Source: Thiodiazotropha sp040791665
Lineage (GTDB): Bacteria > Pseudomonadota > Gammaproteobacteria > Chromatiales > Chromatiaceae
NCBI GenBank assembly: GCA_040791665.1
Contig: JBFNNX010000022.1
Location: 186,001-250,000, forward strand
DNA length: 64,000 bases
Direction of reading: 5' to 3'
The position numbers and the translations under genes were made by a program. Shown here one piece after another: positions 45,848-54,922 of this stretch; the stretch's first letter is position 1; each line of letters opens with the position of its first letter. The notes under the pieces are model-generated. The model did no database searches. It had not been told where the DNA came from and was given only the letters and a program-made list of their open reading frames with translations.

Positions 45848-47535
45848 TGGATATCAAGGTCAATCCCAACGAACTCATCAAGGCCAACAGCCGCTATCTC
45901 CGCGGTACCCTGAGGAAGAGCCTGGCCGACCAGGCGAGCGGCGCCCTGATGCCGGACGATGCCCAGATCAGCAAGTTCCACGGTTTCTACGAGCAGGACG
46001 ACCGGGATCAGAGGTTGGAACGTCAACGGCAGTTTCTGGAACCCTACTACAGCTTTATGTTGCGAGCCCGACTCCCCGGCGGTATCTGCACGCCTCAGCA
46101 GTGGTTGGCAATCGATGCGGTGGGGCGGGAGATGGGTAACGGCACCATCCGCCTTACCACGCGCCAGACCTTTCAGTACCACGGCATCCTGAAACGTAAT
46201 CTGAAACCTCTCATCCGGCGTATCAACCAGGCCATGATCGACTCCATCGGCGGCTGCGGTGACGTCAACCGCAACGTGCTCTGCAATCCCAATCCGGAGC
46301 GCTCCGCTCTGCATGGCGAGGTGTATCACTGGGCCAGACGCATCAGCGAACATCTGTTGCCGAAGACCCGTGCCTACCATGAGATCTGGCTCGACGGCAA
46401 ACCGGTGGCCGGCGGAGAGTCGGAGCCCGTCTACGGCAAGACCTATCTCCCGCGCAAGTTCAAGACCGCTGTGGCCATACCGCCCCACAACGATGTGGAC
46501 GTCTACACCAACGACCTGGGCTTCGTGAGCATCGCTGAAGGCGATCGCCTGTTGGGTTTCAATGTCCTGGCCGGCGGCGGCATGGGCGCCACCCATGACG
46601 ATCCCACCACCTTTCCTCGCCTGGCGGATGAGCTGGGATTCATCCCCCCGCAACAGACCCTGGCGGTAGCGGAGGCGGTGGTCGGTGTGCAGCGGGATTT
46701 CGGTGACCGGGTCAGCCGTCGCCATGCCCGGCTCAAATACACCATTGAACGCCTGGGACTGGCGGCCTTCGTTACCGAGGTGGAGCGGCGCGCCGGTCTG
46801 CGCTTCGAACCGGTCCGCAGCGTCCGATTTACCGGCCAGGGGGACCGTTATGGCTGGGTGGAGGATGGGCAGGGTCGCTGGCACCTGACCCTCTATATCG
46901 AAAATGGCCGAGTGGCAGATACCCCGGGTGCCAAGCTGATGAGCGGCCTGCGGGAGATCGCAGGCAACCACCGGGGGGATTTCCGCATCACGCCGAATCA
47001 GAACCTGATCGTAGCCGGTGTGCCGGAGGATCAGAAAGCGACTATCGAAGCGATTGCCCGTCGCCACGATCTGCTGGCCGAGGATCGCAGTCCCACCCGC
47101 CTGGCGAGCATCGCATGCGTGGCGCTGCCCACTTGCCCCCAGGCCATGGCCGAGGCCGAGCGCTATTTTCCTGAGTTCCTGCGGAAGATCGAAGAGATGG
47201 CAGGCCGTCACGGAATCGATCGACAGGCCATCGTCATGCGCATGACCGGTTGTCCCAATGGCTGTGCCCGTCCCTATGTGGCGGAGATCGGCCTGGTCGG
47301 CAAGGGGCCGGGACGCTACAACCTGCAGCTGGGTGGCGCCGGTACCGGCTTGAGGCTCAATCGCCTCTTTCGCAAGAATCTGAATGAGAGCGAATTGTTG
47401 CAGACCCTGGACGGGCTTTTTTGCATCTACGCCAGCGACCGCCTGCCGGAGGAGCGCTTCGGCGATTTCGTGGTACGCCGCGGTCTGGTGAATCGGGTAG
47501 TCAATCCCGCGGAGGCCCCCCATGAATCCGCTTGA
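45847..47535 (+). CDS. cysI: Sulfite reductase haemoprotein subunit, CysI
   Basis: CysI carries sirohaem and a 4Fe-4S cluster and reduces sulfite by six electrons. The 562-residue product has the two ferredoxin-like and reductase repeats: TRQTFQYHG near residue 114 and the cluster-binding cysteines in CVALPTC near residue 425 and TGCPNGCARP near residue 465. These are the four ligands that hold the cluster and sirohaem. The start overlaps the cysJ stop (TGATG), so translation is coupled. The next gene, cysH, overlaps its end by 14 bp. Confidence 0.97.
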   Translation: MDIKVNPNELIKANSRYLRGTLRKSLADQASGALMPDDAQISKFHGFYEQDDRDQRLERQRQFLEPYYSFMLRARLPGGICTPQQWLAIDAVGREMGNGTIRLTTRQTFQYHGILKRNLKPLIRRINQAMIDSIGGCGDVNRNVLCNPNPERSALHGEVYHWARRISEHLLPKTRAYHEIWLDGKPVAGGESEPVYGKTYLPRKFKTAVAIPPHNDVDVYTNDLGFVSIAEGDRLLGFNVLAGGGMGATHDDPTTFPRLADELGFIPPQQTLAVAEAVVGVQRDFGDRVSRRHARLKYTIERLGLAAFVTEVERRAGLRFEPVRSVRFTGQGDRYGWVEDGQGRWHLTLYIENGRVADTPGAKLMSGLREIAGNHRGDFRITPNQNLIVAGVPEDQKATIEAIARRHDLLAEDRSPTRLASIACVALPTCPQAMAEAERYFPEFLRKIEEMAGRHGIDRQAIVMRMTGCPNGCARPYVAEIGLVGKGPGRYNLQLGGAGTGLRLNRLFRKNLNESELLQTLDGLFCIYASDRLPEERFGDFVVRRGLVNRVVNPAEAPHESA

Positions 47536-48244
47536 AGAGATTAGCCTGGTGCCACAGGGGGTGCCGGAAGACCCCGATGGCATCAATCGAGTGCTGGCGG
47601 GATTGAGCGCGGAACAGCGTATCGAATGGGCCCTGAACCACCTCCGGGGCAACCATGTCCTGACCTCCAGCTTCGGTATCCAGGGCGCCCTCATGCTCCA
47701 TCTGGTGACTCGATTCATGCCAGATATCCCGGTAATACTGGTGGATACCGGTTACCTTTTTCCACAGACCTACGAATTTGTCGATCAATTGACCGAACGC
47801 CTGCGTCTGAATCTGCAGGTCTACCGCGCCGAGCGTTCGCCGGCCTGGCAGGAGAGCCGTTATGGCCGCCTCTGGGAACAGGGATTGGCCGGCATTGAAC
47901 GCTACAACCGCATCAACAAGGTGGAACCGCTGCAGCGCGCCCTGAGGGCCCTCGCTGCCGGCAGCTGGTTCGCCGGACTGCGCAGGCAGCAATCGCAGAG
48001 CCGCTCCACCCTGCCGGTAGTGCGGATCCAGGATGGCCGATTCAAGATCCACCCGGTGGTCGACTGGCACAACCGGGATGTACATCGTTATCTGCAGAAG
48101 CACAACCTTCCCTACCACCCGCTTTGGAATCAGGGCTATGTATCGGTGGGTGATGTCCACACCAGCCATCCGCTGGAGCCGGGCATGTGCGAGGAGGAGA
48201 GCCGCTTTTTCGGCTTGAAGCGGGAGTGCGGTATCCACGAATGA
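47522..48244 (+). CDS. cysH: Phosphoadenylyl-sulfate reductase CysH
   Basis: CysH reduces PAPS to sulfite using thioredoxin or glutaredoxin. The 240-residue protein has the PP-loop like TSSFGIQG near residue 50, DTGYLFPQTYE near residue 77 and the C-terminal catalytic ECGIHE. The cysteine pairs that hold an iron-sulfur cluster in APS reductases are absent: the region that would read CCxxRK reads YNRINKVEPL. PAPS rather than APS is therefore the substrate, in keeping with cysC directly downstream. The gene overlaps cysI by 14 bp. Confidence 0.95.
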   Translation: MNPLEEISLVPQGVPEDPDGINRVLAGLSAEQRIEWALNHLRGNHVLTSSFGIQGALMLHLVTRFMPDIPVILVDTGYLFPQTYEFVDQLTERLRLNLQVYRAERSPAWQESRYGRLWEQGLAGIERYNRINKVEPLQRALRALAAGSWFAGLRRQQSQSRSTLPVVRIQDGRFKIHPVVDWHNRDVHRYLQKHNLPYHPLWNQGYVSVGDVHTSHPLEPGMCEEESRFFGLKRECGIHE

Positions 48245-48339
48245 ATCATCGATCATGCGACTCGGTCAGGCAATCGAGAACAGACCAATTGCGGTTTAGG
48301 CAGCAAATTAATATCAAACCATCCAAGGAGCAATTCAAA

Positions 48340-48966
48340 ATGAGCAGCAATATCGTTTGGCATTCACACCCGGTGGACCAGGGAACCCGGGCGGAGCAAA
48401 AGCTCCAGCGGCCGCTTGTGATCTGGTTTACCGGGCTCAGCGCCTCCGGCAAATCGACCATCGCCGGGGCGCTGGAACAGATCCTCACCGGTCAGGGTTA
48501 TCACACCTATCTGTTGGACGGCGATAATCTGCGTCACGGTCTCTGCCGCGATCTGGGATTCAGCGATGGCGACCGTCAAGAGAACATTCGCCGGGTGGGC
48601 GAGGTAGCCAAGTTGATGGCGGATGCCGGCTTGATTGCCCTCGCCGCCTTCATCTCCCCCTTTCGCGCCGACCGCAGGCTGGTAAGGGAGATTATGCCCG
48701 AGGGACAGTTCGTCGAGGTCTTCGTTGATGCCGATCTGTCGGTTTGCCGGGCACGTGATCCTAAGGGGCTCTACGCCAAGGCGGATCGGGGTGAGATCAA
48801 GCAGTTCACCGGCATCGACAGCCCTTACGAGATCCCGCAGAAACCGGAGGTGCATATTCGCGCAGGCGGGGTCTCGGTGGCAGAGGCGGTCAACCAGCTC
48901 CTGGACCATCTGCATGAGATCGGTGTCCTGCAGGCGGGTTACCAGCCGGTTGCACTCGAAGCCTGA
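48340..48966 (+). CDS. cysC: Adenylyl-sulfate kinase CysC
   Basis: CysC phosphorylates APS to PAPS, the substrate of CysH and of sulfotransferases. The 208-residue product has Walker A GLSASGKST near residue 34, the APS-binding DGDNLRHGL near residue 63, and the family C-terminal region with GLYAKADRGEIKQFTGIDSPYE split across about residues 147-168. The ATG at 48340 has AAGGAG 8 bp before it; an upstream in-frame start at 48187 would add unrelated sequence overlapping cysH. ATP sulfurylase genes (cysDN or sat) are not in the window, so APS must come from a locus elsewhere. The DUF2061 gene follows after 15 bp. Confidence 0.95.
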   Translation: MSSNIVWHSHPVDQGTRAEQKLQRPLVIWFTGLSASGKSTIAGALEQILTGQGYHTYLLDGDNLRHGLCRDLGFSDGDRQENIRRVGEVAKLMADAGLIALAAFISPFRADRRLVREIMPEGQFVEVFVDADLSVCRARDPKGLYAKADRGEIKQFTGIDSPYEIPQKPEVHIRAGGVSVAEAVNQLLDHLHEIGVLQAGYQPVALEA

Positions 48967-48981
48967 GGTGGGTAACTGCAG

Positions 48982-49293
48982 ATGTTTTTAACTTGTGCGG
49001 ACAACAAGGCCGAGAAACGGTCGCGGCAGGTCGTTTCCTCGGATCGCCCAATACGCAGTCTTGCCAAGGCCCTCTCCTGGCGCGTGACCGGGTCTGTCGA
49101 CACCATCCTGCTCTCCTGGTTCTTTACCGGCAACCTGACCACGGCGGCGGCCATCGGTCTGACCGAGGTGGTGACCAAGATGGCGCTCTACTACCTGCAT
49201 GAGCGGATGTGGAATCGGATACCTCTCGGAAGAGCGCGGGGTGGCCCTTATGATGGAAGGGAGGTATTGCAAGCGGAATCTCCGGTTGTGTGA
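48982..49293 (+). CDS. DUF2061 small membrane protein
   Basis: This 103-residue protein contains the DUF2061 region: RSLAKALSWRVTGSVDTILLSWFFTG near residues 25-50, a hydrophobic pair of helices, then LTEVVTKMALYYLHERMWNRI. The function is unknown. It is 15 bp downstream of cysC and probably the last gene of the cys operon. Sulfate-assimilation genes with DUF2061 neighbours or fusions are known from other bacteria, which suggests a link with APS/PAPS metabolism or sulfate handling at the membrane, but this is inference. GAGGTG precedes the ATG. Confidence 0.85.
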   Translation: MFLTCADNKAEKRSRQVVSSDRPIRSLAKALSWRVTGSVDTILLSWFFTGNLTTAAAIGLTEVVTKMALYYLHERMWNRIPLGRARGGPYDGREVLQAESPVV

Positions 49294-49307
49294 AATAGTC
49301 ATTCTTA

Positions 49308-49325
49308 GGGCCTGTCAGCAGGCCC
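49308..49325. terminator. Perfect hairpin between convergent cys and sulfotransferase genes
   Basis: GGGCCTG at 49308-49314 and CAGGCCC at 49319-49325 form a perfect 7-bp GC-rich stem around a 4-base loop. It lies 15 bp after the DUF2061 stop and about 64 bp beyond the stop of the facing gene. It could serve both strands as a terminator, although no T tract follows. Confidence 0.5.
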
Positions 49326-49388
49326 CGGCTTGGATCTGATTCGGTTCTCACTTCAAGCTTGAGTGACTCCCCCCCTGAGGGTGGTCCG

Positions 49389-49919
49389 CTACACCGAGGC
49401 GTTGTAGTGGACCTGCCACTCTGCAAGGGCCTTTTCCAGCTCTCCCCGGGCGCCTATCCATTGCCAGAAGTCGGCAAAGTCTTTACCGGCGCGGTCCAGG
49501 TTGAACGACATCTTATGGCGCTTGTCTTTGAGAAAGAGCGCAATATTGTGGGCAACGGTATCCAGATAATCGGAGGCGATCTCTGCTGCCGGCTGCTGTT
49601 GCCCACCCATAAGAACACCTTCCCTGTACGCCAGCATGATGCCGTAATCCTTGCGTTTGACGAAGCTCTGTACGGATTGCTGTCGATCACGGGTGAGGTG
49701 TACATAATAGGCATCGTTGCCATATTCATGGTCAAGCCGGCCGAGCATCCAGCATAACCGGTTATCCGCCTCGATATGGTTGTCGGGGTAGCTCAACCGC
49801 TGTTCACCCGTCAGCGTCGAACGTGACTCGTGGGAGGCGGAAAAGTTGCTGATGTGTTTACAGGCCTGAACGAAGGTCGTGGACCCGCACCTGCCGGCAT
49901 TGAGCACAAATACATTCAT
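49389..49919 (-). CDS. PAPS-dependent sulfotransferase-like protein
   Basis: This 176-residue protein begins with MNVFVLNAGRCGSTTF, the PAPS 5'-phosphosulfate loop of sulfotransferases (usually GxSRSGST), and has HLTRDRQQSVQSFVKR near residue 74, a variant of the 3'-phosphate binding RDPR---S motif. A GARGELEKALAEW C-terminal helix follows. It is shorter than common sulfotransferases, so either minimal or atypical. The start at 49919 overlaps the upstream glycosyltransferase stop (ATGA), so the two proteins are made together and probably act on one product. It faces the cysC operon, whose product PAPS would be its donor. The acceptor is unknown. Confidence 0.75.
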   Translation of the reverse strand: MNVFVLNAGRCGSTTFVQACKHISNFSASHESRSTLTGEQRLSYPDNHIEADNRLCWMLGRLDHEYGNDAYYVHLTRDRQQSVQSFVKRKDYGIMLAYREGVLMGGQQQPAAEIASDYLDTVAHNIALFLKDKRHKMSFNLDRAGKDFADFWQWIGARGELEKALAEWQVHYNASV

Positions 49920-51757
49920 GATGGTTGCGAAAGGGTTCGCCGCCAATTATCACGATCCTCGCTGTACGAACACAGTGCCTGCAGGATCTGTCGTCTGCGT
50001 CTCTGGCGATGCCGAATTGATCTGATCATGTCATACCCAGGTGACTGTTCACCGAAGTTTAATACCATGTTGTGAATGAATCGTCGAAAGTTCTCAATGG
50101 CCTCTGCAGCAGCGTTATTTCGCCACCACCAGTAGTGTCGGTCCTCGATCTGTTGACTAAGCTTTTCCAGCTTTGCCGTAATTTCGTGCTGCATGCGGAT
50201 ATAGCGGTCCAGCATGACGGATTCGTTATCGTGCAGGGTCCGCTCAATCTGTTCGTCACTCATCCTTTGCCGAGGGTATCCGCGCTCAATCAATGCCTGC
50301 AGGCTGAACAGCATGATATCGCCAAAGAACTGGCGTTCGAATTCGCCGGATATATCGATGCCCGCATGCCCCTTGTCGATACCTGCCCTGAATTCGGATT
50401 CCCCGCTCAGGTCCCGGGTCCGTTTATGCAACAGTGGAAGGTTGGCGGAGACGAAGCGACCGCCCAGTTCGGATTTCATGATTCGTCCCAGTTGCGGTCC
50501 GGCCATCCTCAGTTTCAGCGTGGCAAAGGGGATGAAGTAGTCCAGCGCCTGAGGGCTGAGTAGATAGTTGCCGGTGTAGAGCGTGCGTGCCGGCGTGAGC
50601 TCCGTTGCGGCTGGTGGGTTTGTATAGAAGTTTTGGCGAGTGAGATGCTCGCCATCGAAAAATCGGTTCAAGAGTTGGGAAAAATCCTTAAAACAGGCCA
50701 GCTGGTCGTGCCGGCCTTGAAGCCGGCATTGAAATCGATAGGTTTCCCTTCCGCCATGAAATCCGAACAGATCCGCCATGTCGTGGTAGGCCGCATCACC
50801 GCCTTCTGCGGGCTGCGGTTGGTGAAACTGACAGCCATGATTGGGTTCAAGTCCGGCGATGTCGGAGACGAATCCCAAGATATCATGTAGAAAATTGCCT
50901 GCCATCACCGCGGGTGATACCGGCGGATCACCGACGACCTTGCCGGTCAATACCAGGGTGTCGGTTGTGCTGAAGATTCGTTCGAGACGATGAAAATAGT
51001 TGACTGCATAGACGCCATCCGGGTGGCTGCGAGTGTTGATCCGGAACTCTTGGTCACTGTCGATGAACCAGATCAATGTGGGTGCTTCGTCGCTGACAAG
51101 CTGTTTCACCTTCAGATAGCTGAGATTGCGTGTGATTGACGCACCTTTATGGTGGAACGCCTCGACAGGATGGTCGCCGACGATGCTGGTCGGAATCTGC
51201 CGCCGAGCGGAGCTCAGACCATCGAGTAGCAGCAGTTGTTCATCCTGCCCGAAATAGATGGTTTCGAGTCCCTGTCGGGCAAACTGCTGCTGTATCCTCT
51301 TGTTCCGGGCCCTGGCGTCTCGGTCCTTGCTGTCATCCGCAATCAATACCGTTATCTTTTTCCGCTTCCGTTCCGCGAAGCCGCCATAATCGAAGCGTCG
51401 GCACAGGGTGTACAGGCTGTCCAAACAGCTTTGCAGATGCTGGGGCCTGTCTGCGACAGGTATAACGACGATGAATCGGTAGCGGCTGTCGACAGCTTGC
51501 CTTGCGATCAGCGACTCCATTTGCAGAAACAGCTGCTGATGGAGATCGAGCAGATCCTCGGGGTAGGCGCGCAGCTGCATCTCCTGCTCAAGAAACAGTG
51601 TTGCGCGGTCGGTCAGCTCAATAAGGGAGGCTGAATGCCTGCTCTCCCGGTCTGCGTTCGAGATCTGTCGCCAGCGCTCGGTTGCCGTTTGCAACGAGGG
51701 ATGGGAACCAAATGTGTTGAAGAACCTTCGCAGCGCTTGTGATCTGCCTGACGCCAT
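49916..51757 (-). CDS. Glycosyltransferase family 2-like large protein
   Basis: This 613-residue protein has a glycosyltransferase A-fold beginning at FIVVIPVADRPQHLQSCLDSL near residues 94-114 and a DxD-like IWFIDSDQEF near residue 223. N-terminal (1-90) and C-terminal (about 400-613) helical regions are additional. The C-terminal part is long, rich in Arg and Gln, and includes WWWRNN, with no family recognised. No membrane helix is evident. It lies between the TPP enzyme gene (24 bp upstream) and the sulfotransferase gene (4-bp overlap). The trio suggests synthesis of a sulfated saccharide or glycolipid; the products are not known. Confidence 0.7.
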   Translation of the reverse strand: MASGRSQALRRFFNTFGSHPSLQTATERWRQISNADRESRHSASLIELTDRATLFLEQEMQLRAYPEDLLDLHQQLFLQMESLIARQAVDSRYRFIVVIPVADRPQHLQSCLDSLYTLCRRFDYGGFAERKRKKITVLIADDSKDRDARARNKRIQQQFARQGLETIYFGQDEQLLLLDGLSSARRQIPTSIVGDHPVEAFHHKGASITRNLSYLKVKQLVSDEAPTLIWFIDSDQEFRINTRSHPDGVYAVNYFHRLERIFSTTDTLVLTGKVVGDPPVSPAVMAGNFLHDILGFVSDIAGLEPNHGCQFHQPQPAEGGDAAYHDMADLFGFHGGRETYRFQCRLQGRHDQLACFKDFSQLLNRFFDGEHLTRQNFYTNPPAATELTPARTLYTGNYLLSPQALDYFIPFATLKLRMAGPQLGRIMKSELGGRFVSANLPLLHKRTRDLSGESEFRAGIDKGHAGIDISGEFERQFFGDIMLFSLQALIERGYPRQRMSDEQIERTLHDNESVMLDRYIRMQHEITAKLEKLSQQIEDRHYWWWRNNAAAEAIENFRRFIHNMVLNFGEQSPGYDMIRSIRHRQRRRRQILQALCSYSEDRDNWRRTLSQPS

Positions 51758-51781
51758 GGTTTATGGATTTCGCAAAGTTGG

Positions 51782-53449
51782 TCAGCGTTTTGAGGAGTAG
51801 TTGGGGAAGGCATCCTTGTCGATCGCAATATCGATCAGATTGATTGCCTGTCGCAGGTCAAACTGTGCAAATAGATGCTCCAAGTCCTCCGCTGTCGTAA
51901 CCAGTTTGTAGTTTATGCCGAACGATCGGGCGAGATGGCCATAGTCGGGATTGACGAAGTCGCAGTTGATGAAACGCTGTTGGTAGAGTTGATGCTGGTT
52001 TTTACGAATCAGTCCCATGGTGCCGTTATTGAACAATACGATATTCAGCGGTAACCGGTAGTTGACGGCGGTCATGATCTCCATGCAACACATCTGAAAT
52101 CCGCCGTCGCCGAGGATGGCGAAGGTGGGCTTCTGCCGGGTGAATTGCGCGCCGATCGCGGCGGGAATGGCATGGCCAAGAGATGAGATGCCTGAGTTGG
52201 GAAAGTACTGGTTGCTGCTGGAGACCTCGTAAAAGTTCTGGGCGAAGATGATATTGTCATCGAAAACCCGTATCTGTTGCGGAAAGTGTGCGGCCAGCTT
52301 GCCAAAGAACGCCTCTGCGAGGGAAAAACCCGATTTGAATATGGTGTAGTCGCCATCGGCGGATGATTTGAGGTCGGTAATCCTGTTCTCGGTTTCAGCG
52401 ATGCTACGCTCTTTTTGGCTGTTCTCTCTCAACCTCTCCAGGAGTGCATTGATCACTTCCCCGATATCGCCGCAAATGGCCAGTTCGGTATCGAATACTT
52501 TTTCCAGTTGATGGGGATCGTAGTCAATCTGGATGATTTTTCGTTCCCTCAGCAGGGAGTGATCCCAAAGATAACTTGTACGCTCATTGAAACCTGCACC
52601 GAGGATGATCAACAGATCCGATTTCTCCACGATGAACTTATAGGCATTGCCGCTTGATGTGACACCCAGACTGCCGAGGGAGAGCGGGGAGTCTTCACTC
52701 ACAACACCCTTGCCCTTGAGACTCGATGCGACCGGGATCTGCAACATCTGGCTAAGTGCATTGATGGATGCCCTGGCGCCCGAGCGGATAGCCCCATAGC
52801 CGGCGACAATCACCGGTTGGCTGGCTTCCTGGAGCAGGCTGTGGAGTCGGTCCAATTTTGTTTCATCAACAGGGCTGTATATCGGGTCTTGCTTGACGGT
52901 CAGATCGTCAAGCAGCGCCTCTTCGATCAGTTCACTCTGTACATTGAATGGGATGCTGAGCAATACCGGCCCCGGATTGGGAGCGAGCAGCGCCTTGCCC
53001 GCCTGAATCAAGACTTGCGGCAGATAGTCGGTTCTCTCTATCGTTCTACTGTATCGGGTGATATGTTTGAACAGCGCGGCCTGGTTGAAACTGCCGCCTT
53101 CGCCGGAGCTCTCCTGCAGACCTCCTTTGCCGAAGATATAGGTAGGCGCCTCGCCGGTGATTGCAATAACCGGTTGTTTATCCGCGTAGGCGTTGGCGAT
53201 ACCGGTGATTAGATTGGTGGCGCCCGGCCCCGCGGTTGCGATACAGGCAGCGACCTTTGCCGATGCCTTTGCATAGCCCCCCGCCATGAAAGCCGCCCCC
53301 TGCTCGTGCTTGGTCAGTATGGCCTGAATAGTCGAATCGTAGAGGGCATCGTAGATCGGCAGGACGTGAGCGCCCGGCATACCGAAAATGGTGTCCACAC
53401 CCAGGCGTTCAAGGTATCTGACGATAAATTCACTGACTTTTATCTTCAT
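51782..53449 (-). CDS. Thiamine-diphosphate enzyme of the acetolactate synthase family
   Basis: This 555-residue enzyme has the three TPP-enzyme domains: the Pyr domain with catalytic glutamate in KHEQGAAFMAGGYA near residue 49, a central domain with VIVAGYGAIRSGA near residue 214, and the PP domain with GDGGFQM-------N holding Mg-diphosphate near residue 440. Family members include acetolactate synthase, pyruvate oxidase, sulfoacetaldehyde acetyltransferase and many decarboxylases or ligases in sugar biosynthesis. Substrate residues were not resolved, and no IlvN-like regulatory subunit gene adjoins, so valine biosynthesis is unlikely. It is the first of three reverse genes with the glycosyltransferase and sulfotransferase. 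Confidence 0.82.
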   Translation of the reverse strand: MKIKVSEFIVRYLERLGVDTIFGMPGAHVLPIYDALYDSTIQAILTKHEQGAAFMAGGYAKASAKVAACIATAGPGATNLITGIANAYADKQPVIAITGEAPTYIFGKGGLQESSGEGGSFNQAALFKHITRYSRTIERTDYLPQVLIQAGKALLAPNPGPVLLSIPFNVQSELIEEALLDDLTVKQDPIYSPVDETKLDRLHSLLQEASQPVIVAGYGAIRSGARASINALSQMLQIPVASSLKGKGVVSEDSPLSLGSLGVTSSGNAYKFIVEKSDLLIILGAGFNERTSYLWDHSLLRERKIIQIDYDPHQLEKVFDTELAICGDIGEVINALLERLRENSQKERSIAETENRITDLKSSADGDYTIFKSGFSLAEAFFGKLAAHFPQQIRVFDDNIIFAQNFYEVSSSNQYFPNSGISSLGHAIPAAIGAQFTRQKPTFAILGDGGFQMCCMEIMTAVNYRLPLNIVLFNNGTMGLIRKNQHQLYQQRFINCDFVNPDYGHLARSFGINYKLVTTAEDLEHLFAQFDLRQAINLIDIAIDKDAFPNYSSKR

Positions 53450-53680
53450 GAAACTGCTTTAACTTAACAGGCATATTGCAGAAGGAACTGACCTGCAATG
53501 TGCTTCCGGGTCTCTCCGCACGGCGGTGCGTCAATCCTTGTTTCATCCCGCCAACGTGTCTGCCGTGACAGGGGGTTGTGTTTATTGAGACGCAAGGGGG
53601 AAGAGGATAGCTAGATTCCAAATCAATGTCATCCCGCTGTCTGTCGGGCGTTTTATCGGCCCTGGGGGGGAGTGAGAGAT

Positions 53681-54877
53681 TCAGCGGCCGCCGATGCCGG
53701 AGAATGCGAGACGGCTTTCCCGGCCCATGGCCGGGGTTTTTGGCACCAGCAGGGAGAGTGCGAATGATACAGCCGCCATGGCAGCGCCCGCGTAGAAGAC
53801 AAGCGCGGGGGAACTCAGCCAGATAATGCCGAATAGAGCGGGGATGACCACCGCAGCAATGTGGTTGATGGAGAAGCTGACGCCGGCACTAGAGGCGATA
53901 TCCTCGGGTGCGGCTATCTTCTGGAAATAGGTCTTCAGAGCGATGGCCATGGCGAAAAAGAGGTGATCGATGATATAGAGTGCGGCGGCGATCCAGGCGG
54001 TCTCCACGATGGCGTAACCGCAAAACACCAGAATCAAACCGGCGTATTCGATCAGCAGCGCCCGGTGTTCGCCGATCCGGCCTATCAATCGGCCTATGCG
54101 CGGTGCCAGGAAGATATTGATGGTGGCGTTGATCAAAAACAGTATGGCGATCTGAGAGATGCTGTAGCCAAACTTCTCCACCATCAGAAAGCCGGCAAAT
54201 ACGACAAATATCTGCCGTCGAGCACCCGACATGAAGGTAAGGGTGTAGTAGAGCCAGTAGCGTTTGCGAAACACCATGTGTTTGTGCTGCTCTGTCTTCT
54301 GCGGGAAGAGCGGGAAACCCAACCAGGCAATCGATGCGATCACCAGGGTAAGCCCTCCCATAATCAGATAGATCCACCGGTAGTCGAGACCCAGTAGATC
54401 GTCAAACATCCAGATTAGGCCGAAGGTGACGAGAGAGGCAAATGAACCTGCGGCGATCAGGCGTCCAAGGGTCTCTGCGGAATGCGATTTATCGATCCAC
54501 TGCAGCGCGAGGGAGGTCTGCAGGGTCTCGTAGTAGTGAAAGCCGATGGACATAATGACAGTGGTGATATAGAGGCCGATCACCGATGGGAAGAACCCGG
54601 TGAGAGCGGTGCCGACACCCAGCAGGGCGAGCGAGATATAGGCCAGCCGTTGTTCGCGGATCAGCAACAGCAGAAATACCACGGCAAAGGCCAGGAAACC
54701 GGGTATTTCACGCAGGCTCTGGAGGATGCCCATCTCCTGTCCGCTGAATGCTGCGCGTTCGATGGCAAAGTTATTCAGCAGGGTCTGCCAGGCCGCGAAG
54801 CTGAGAGGTACAGCGACAGCCATCAGCAGCAGCAGGAACTCCGGGCGGTGCAGTCTTGATAGTGTCAATTTGGCCAT
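53681..54877 (-). CDS. Major facilitator superfamily transporter
   Basis: This 398-residue inner-membrane protein has about 11-12 hydrophobic segments. The first follows the start MAKLTLSRLHRPEF; a charged loop near residues 190-215 separates the halves. No substrate-specific motif was recognised. The ATG at 54877 is chosen over much longer upstream frames, whose residues are basic and non-hydrophobic and would run through the adjacent AraC-family gene. The AraC gene begins 45 bp away on the opposite strand, suggesting it controls this transporter, as in the enteric NimR-NimT pair. Confidence 0.85.
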   Translation of the reverse strand: MAKLTLSRLHRPEFLLLLMAVAVPLSFAAWQTLLNNFAIERAAFSGQEMGILQSLREIPGFLAFAVVFLLLLIREQRLAYISLALLGVGTALTGFFPSVIGLYITTVIMSIGFHYYETLQTSLALQWIDKSHSAETLGRLIAAGSFASLVTFGLIWMFDDLLGLDYRWIYLIMGGLTLVIASIAWLGFPLFPQKTEQHKHMVFRKRYWLYYTLTFMSGARRQIFVVFAGFLMVEKFGYSISQIAILFLINATINIFLAPRIGRLIGRIGEHRALLIEYAGLILVFCGYAIVETAWIAAALYIIDHLFFAMAIALKTYFQKIAAPEDIASSAGVSFSINHIAAVVIPALFGIIWLSSPALVFYAGAAMAAVSFALSLLVPKTPAMGRESRLAFSGIGGR

Positions 54878-54922
54878 GGATACAATTATGGGCCGTATTT
54901 TGTTTGGCGTAATAGCTATAAT

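Noticed and set aside
47522..48244. APS reductase (AprA-like or plant-type)
   Set aside because: The cysteine pairs for the 4Fe-4S cluster are missing, and cysC is in the same operon, so PAPS is the substrate.
51782..53449. Valine-pathway acetolactate synthase (ilvB/ilvI)
   Set aside because: No regulatory subunit or other ilv gene is nearby, and context is glycosyltransferase/sulfotransferase.
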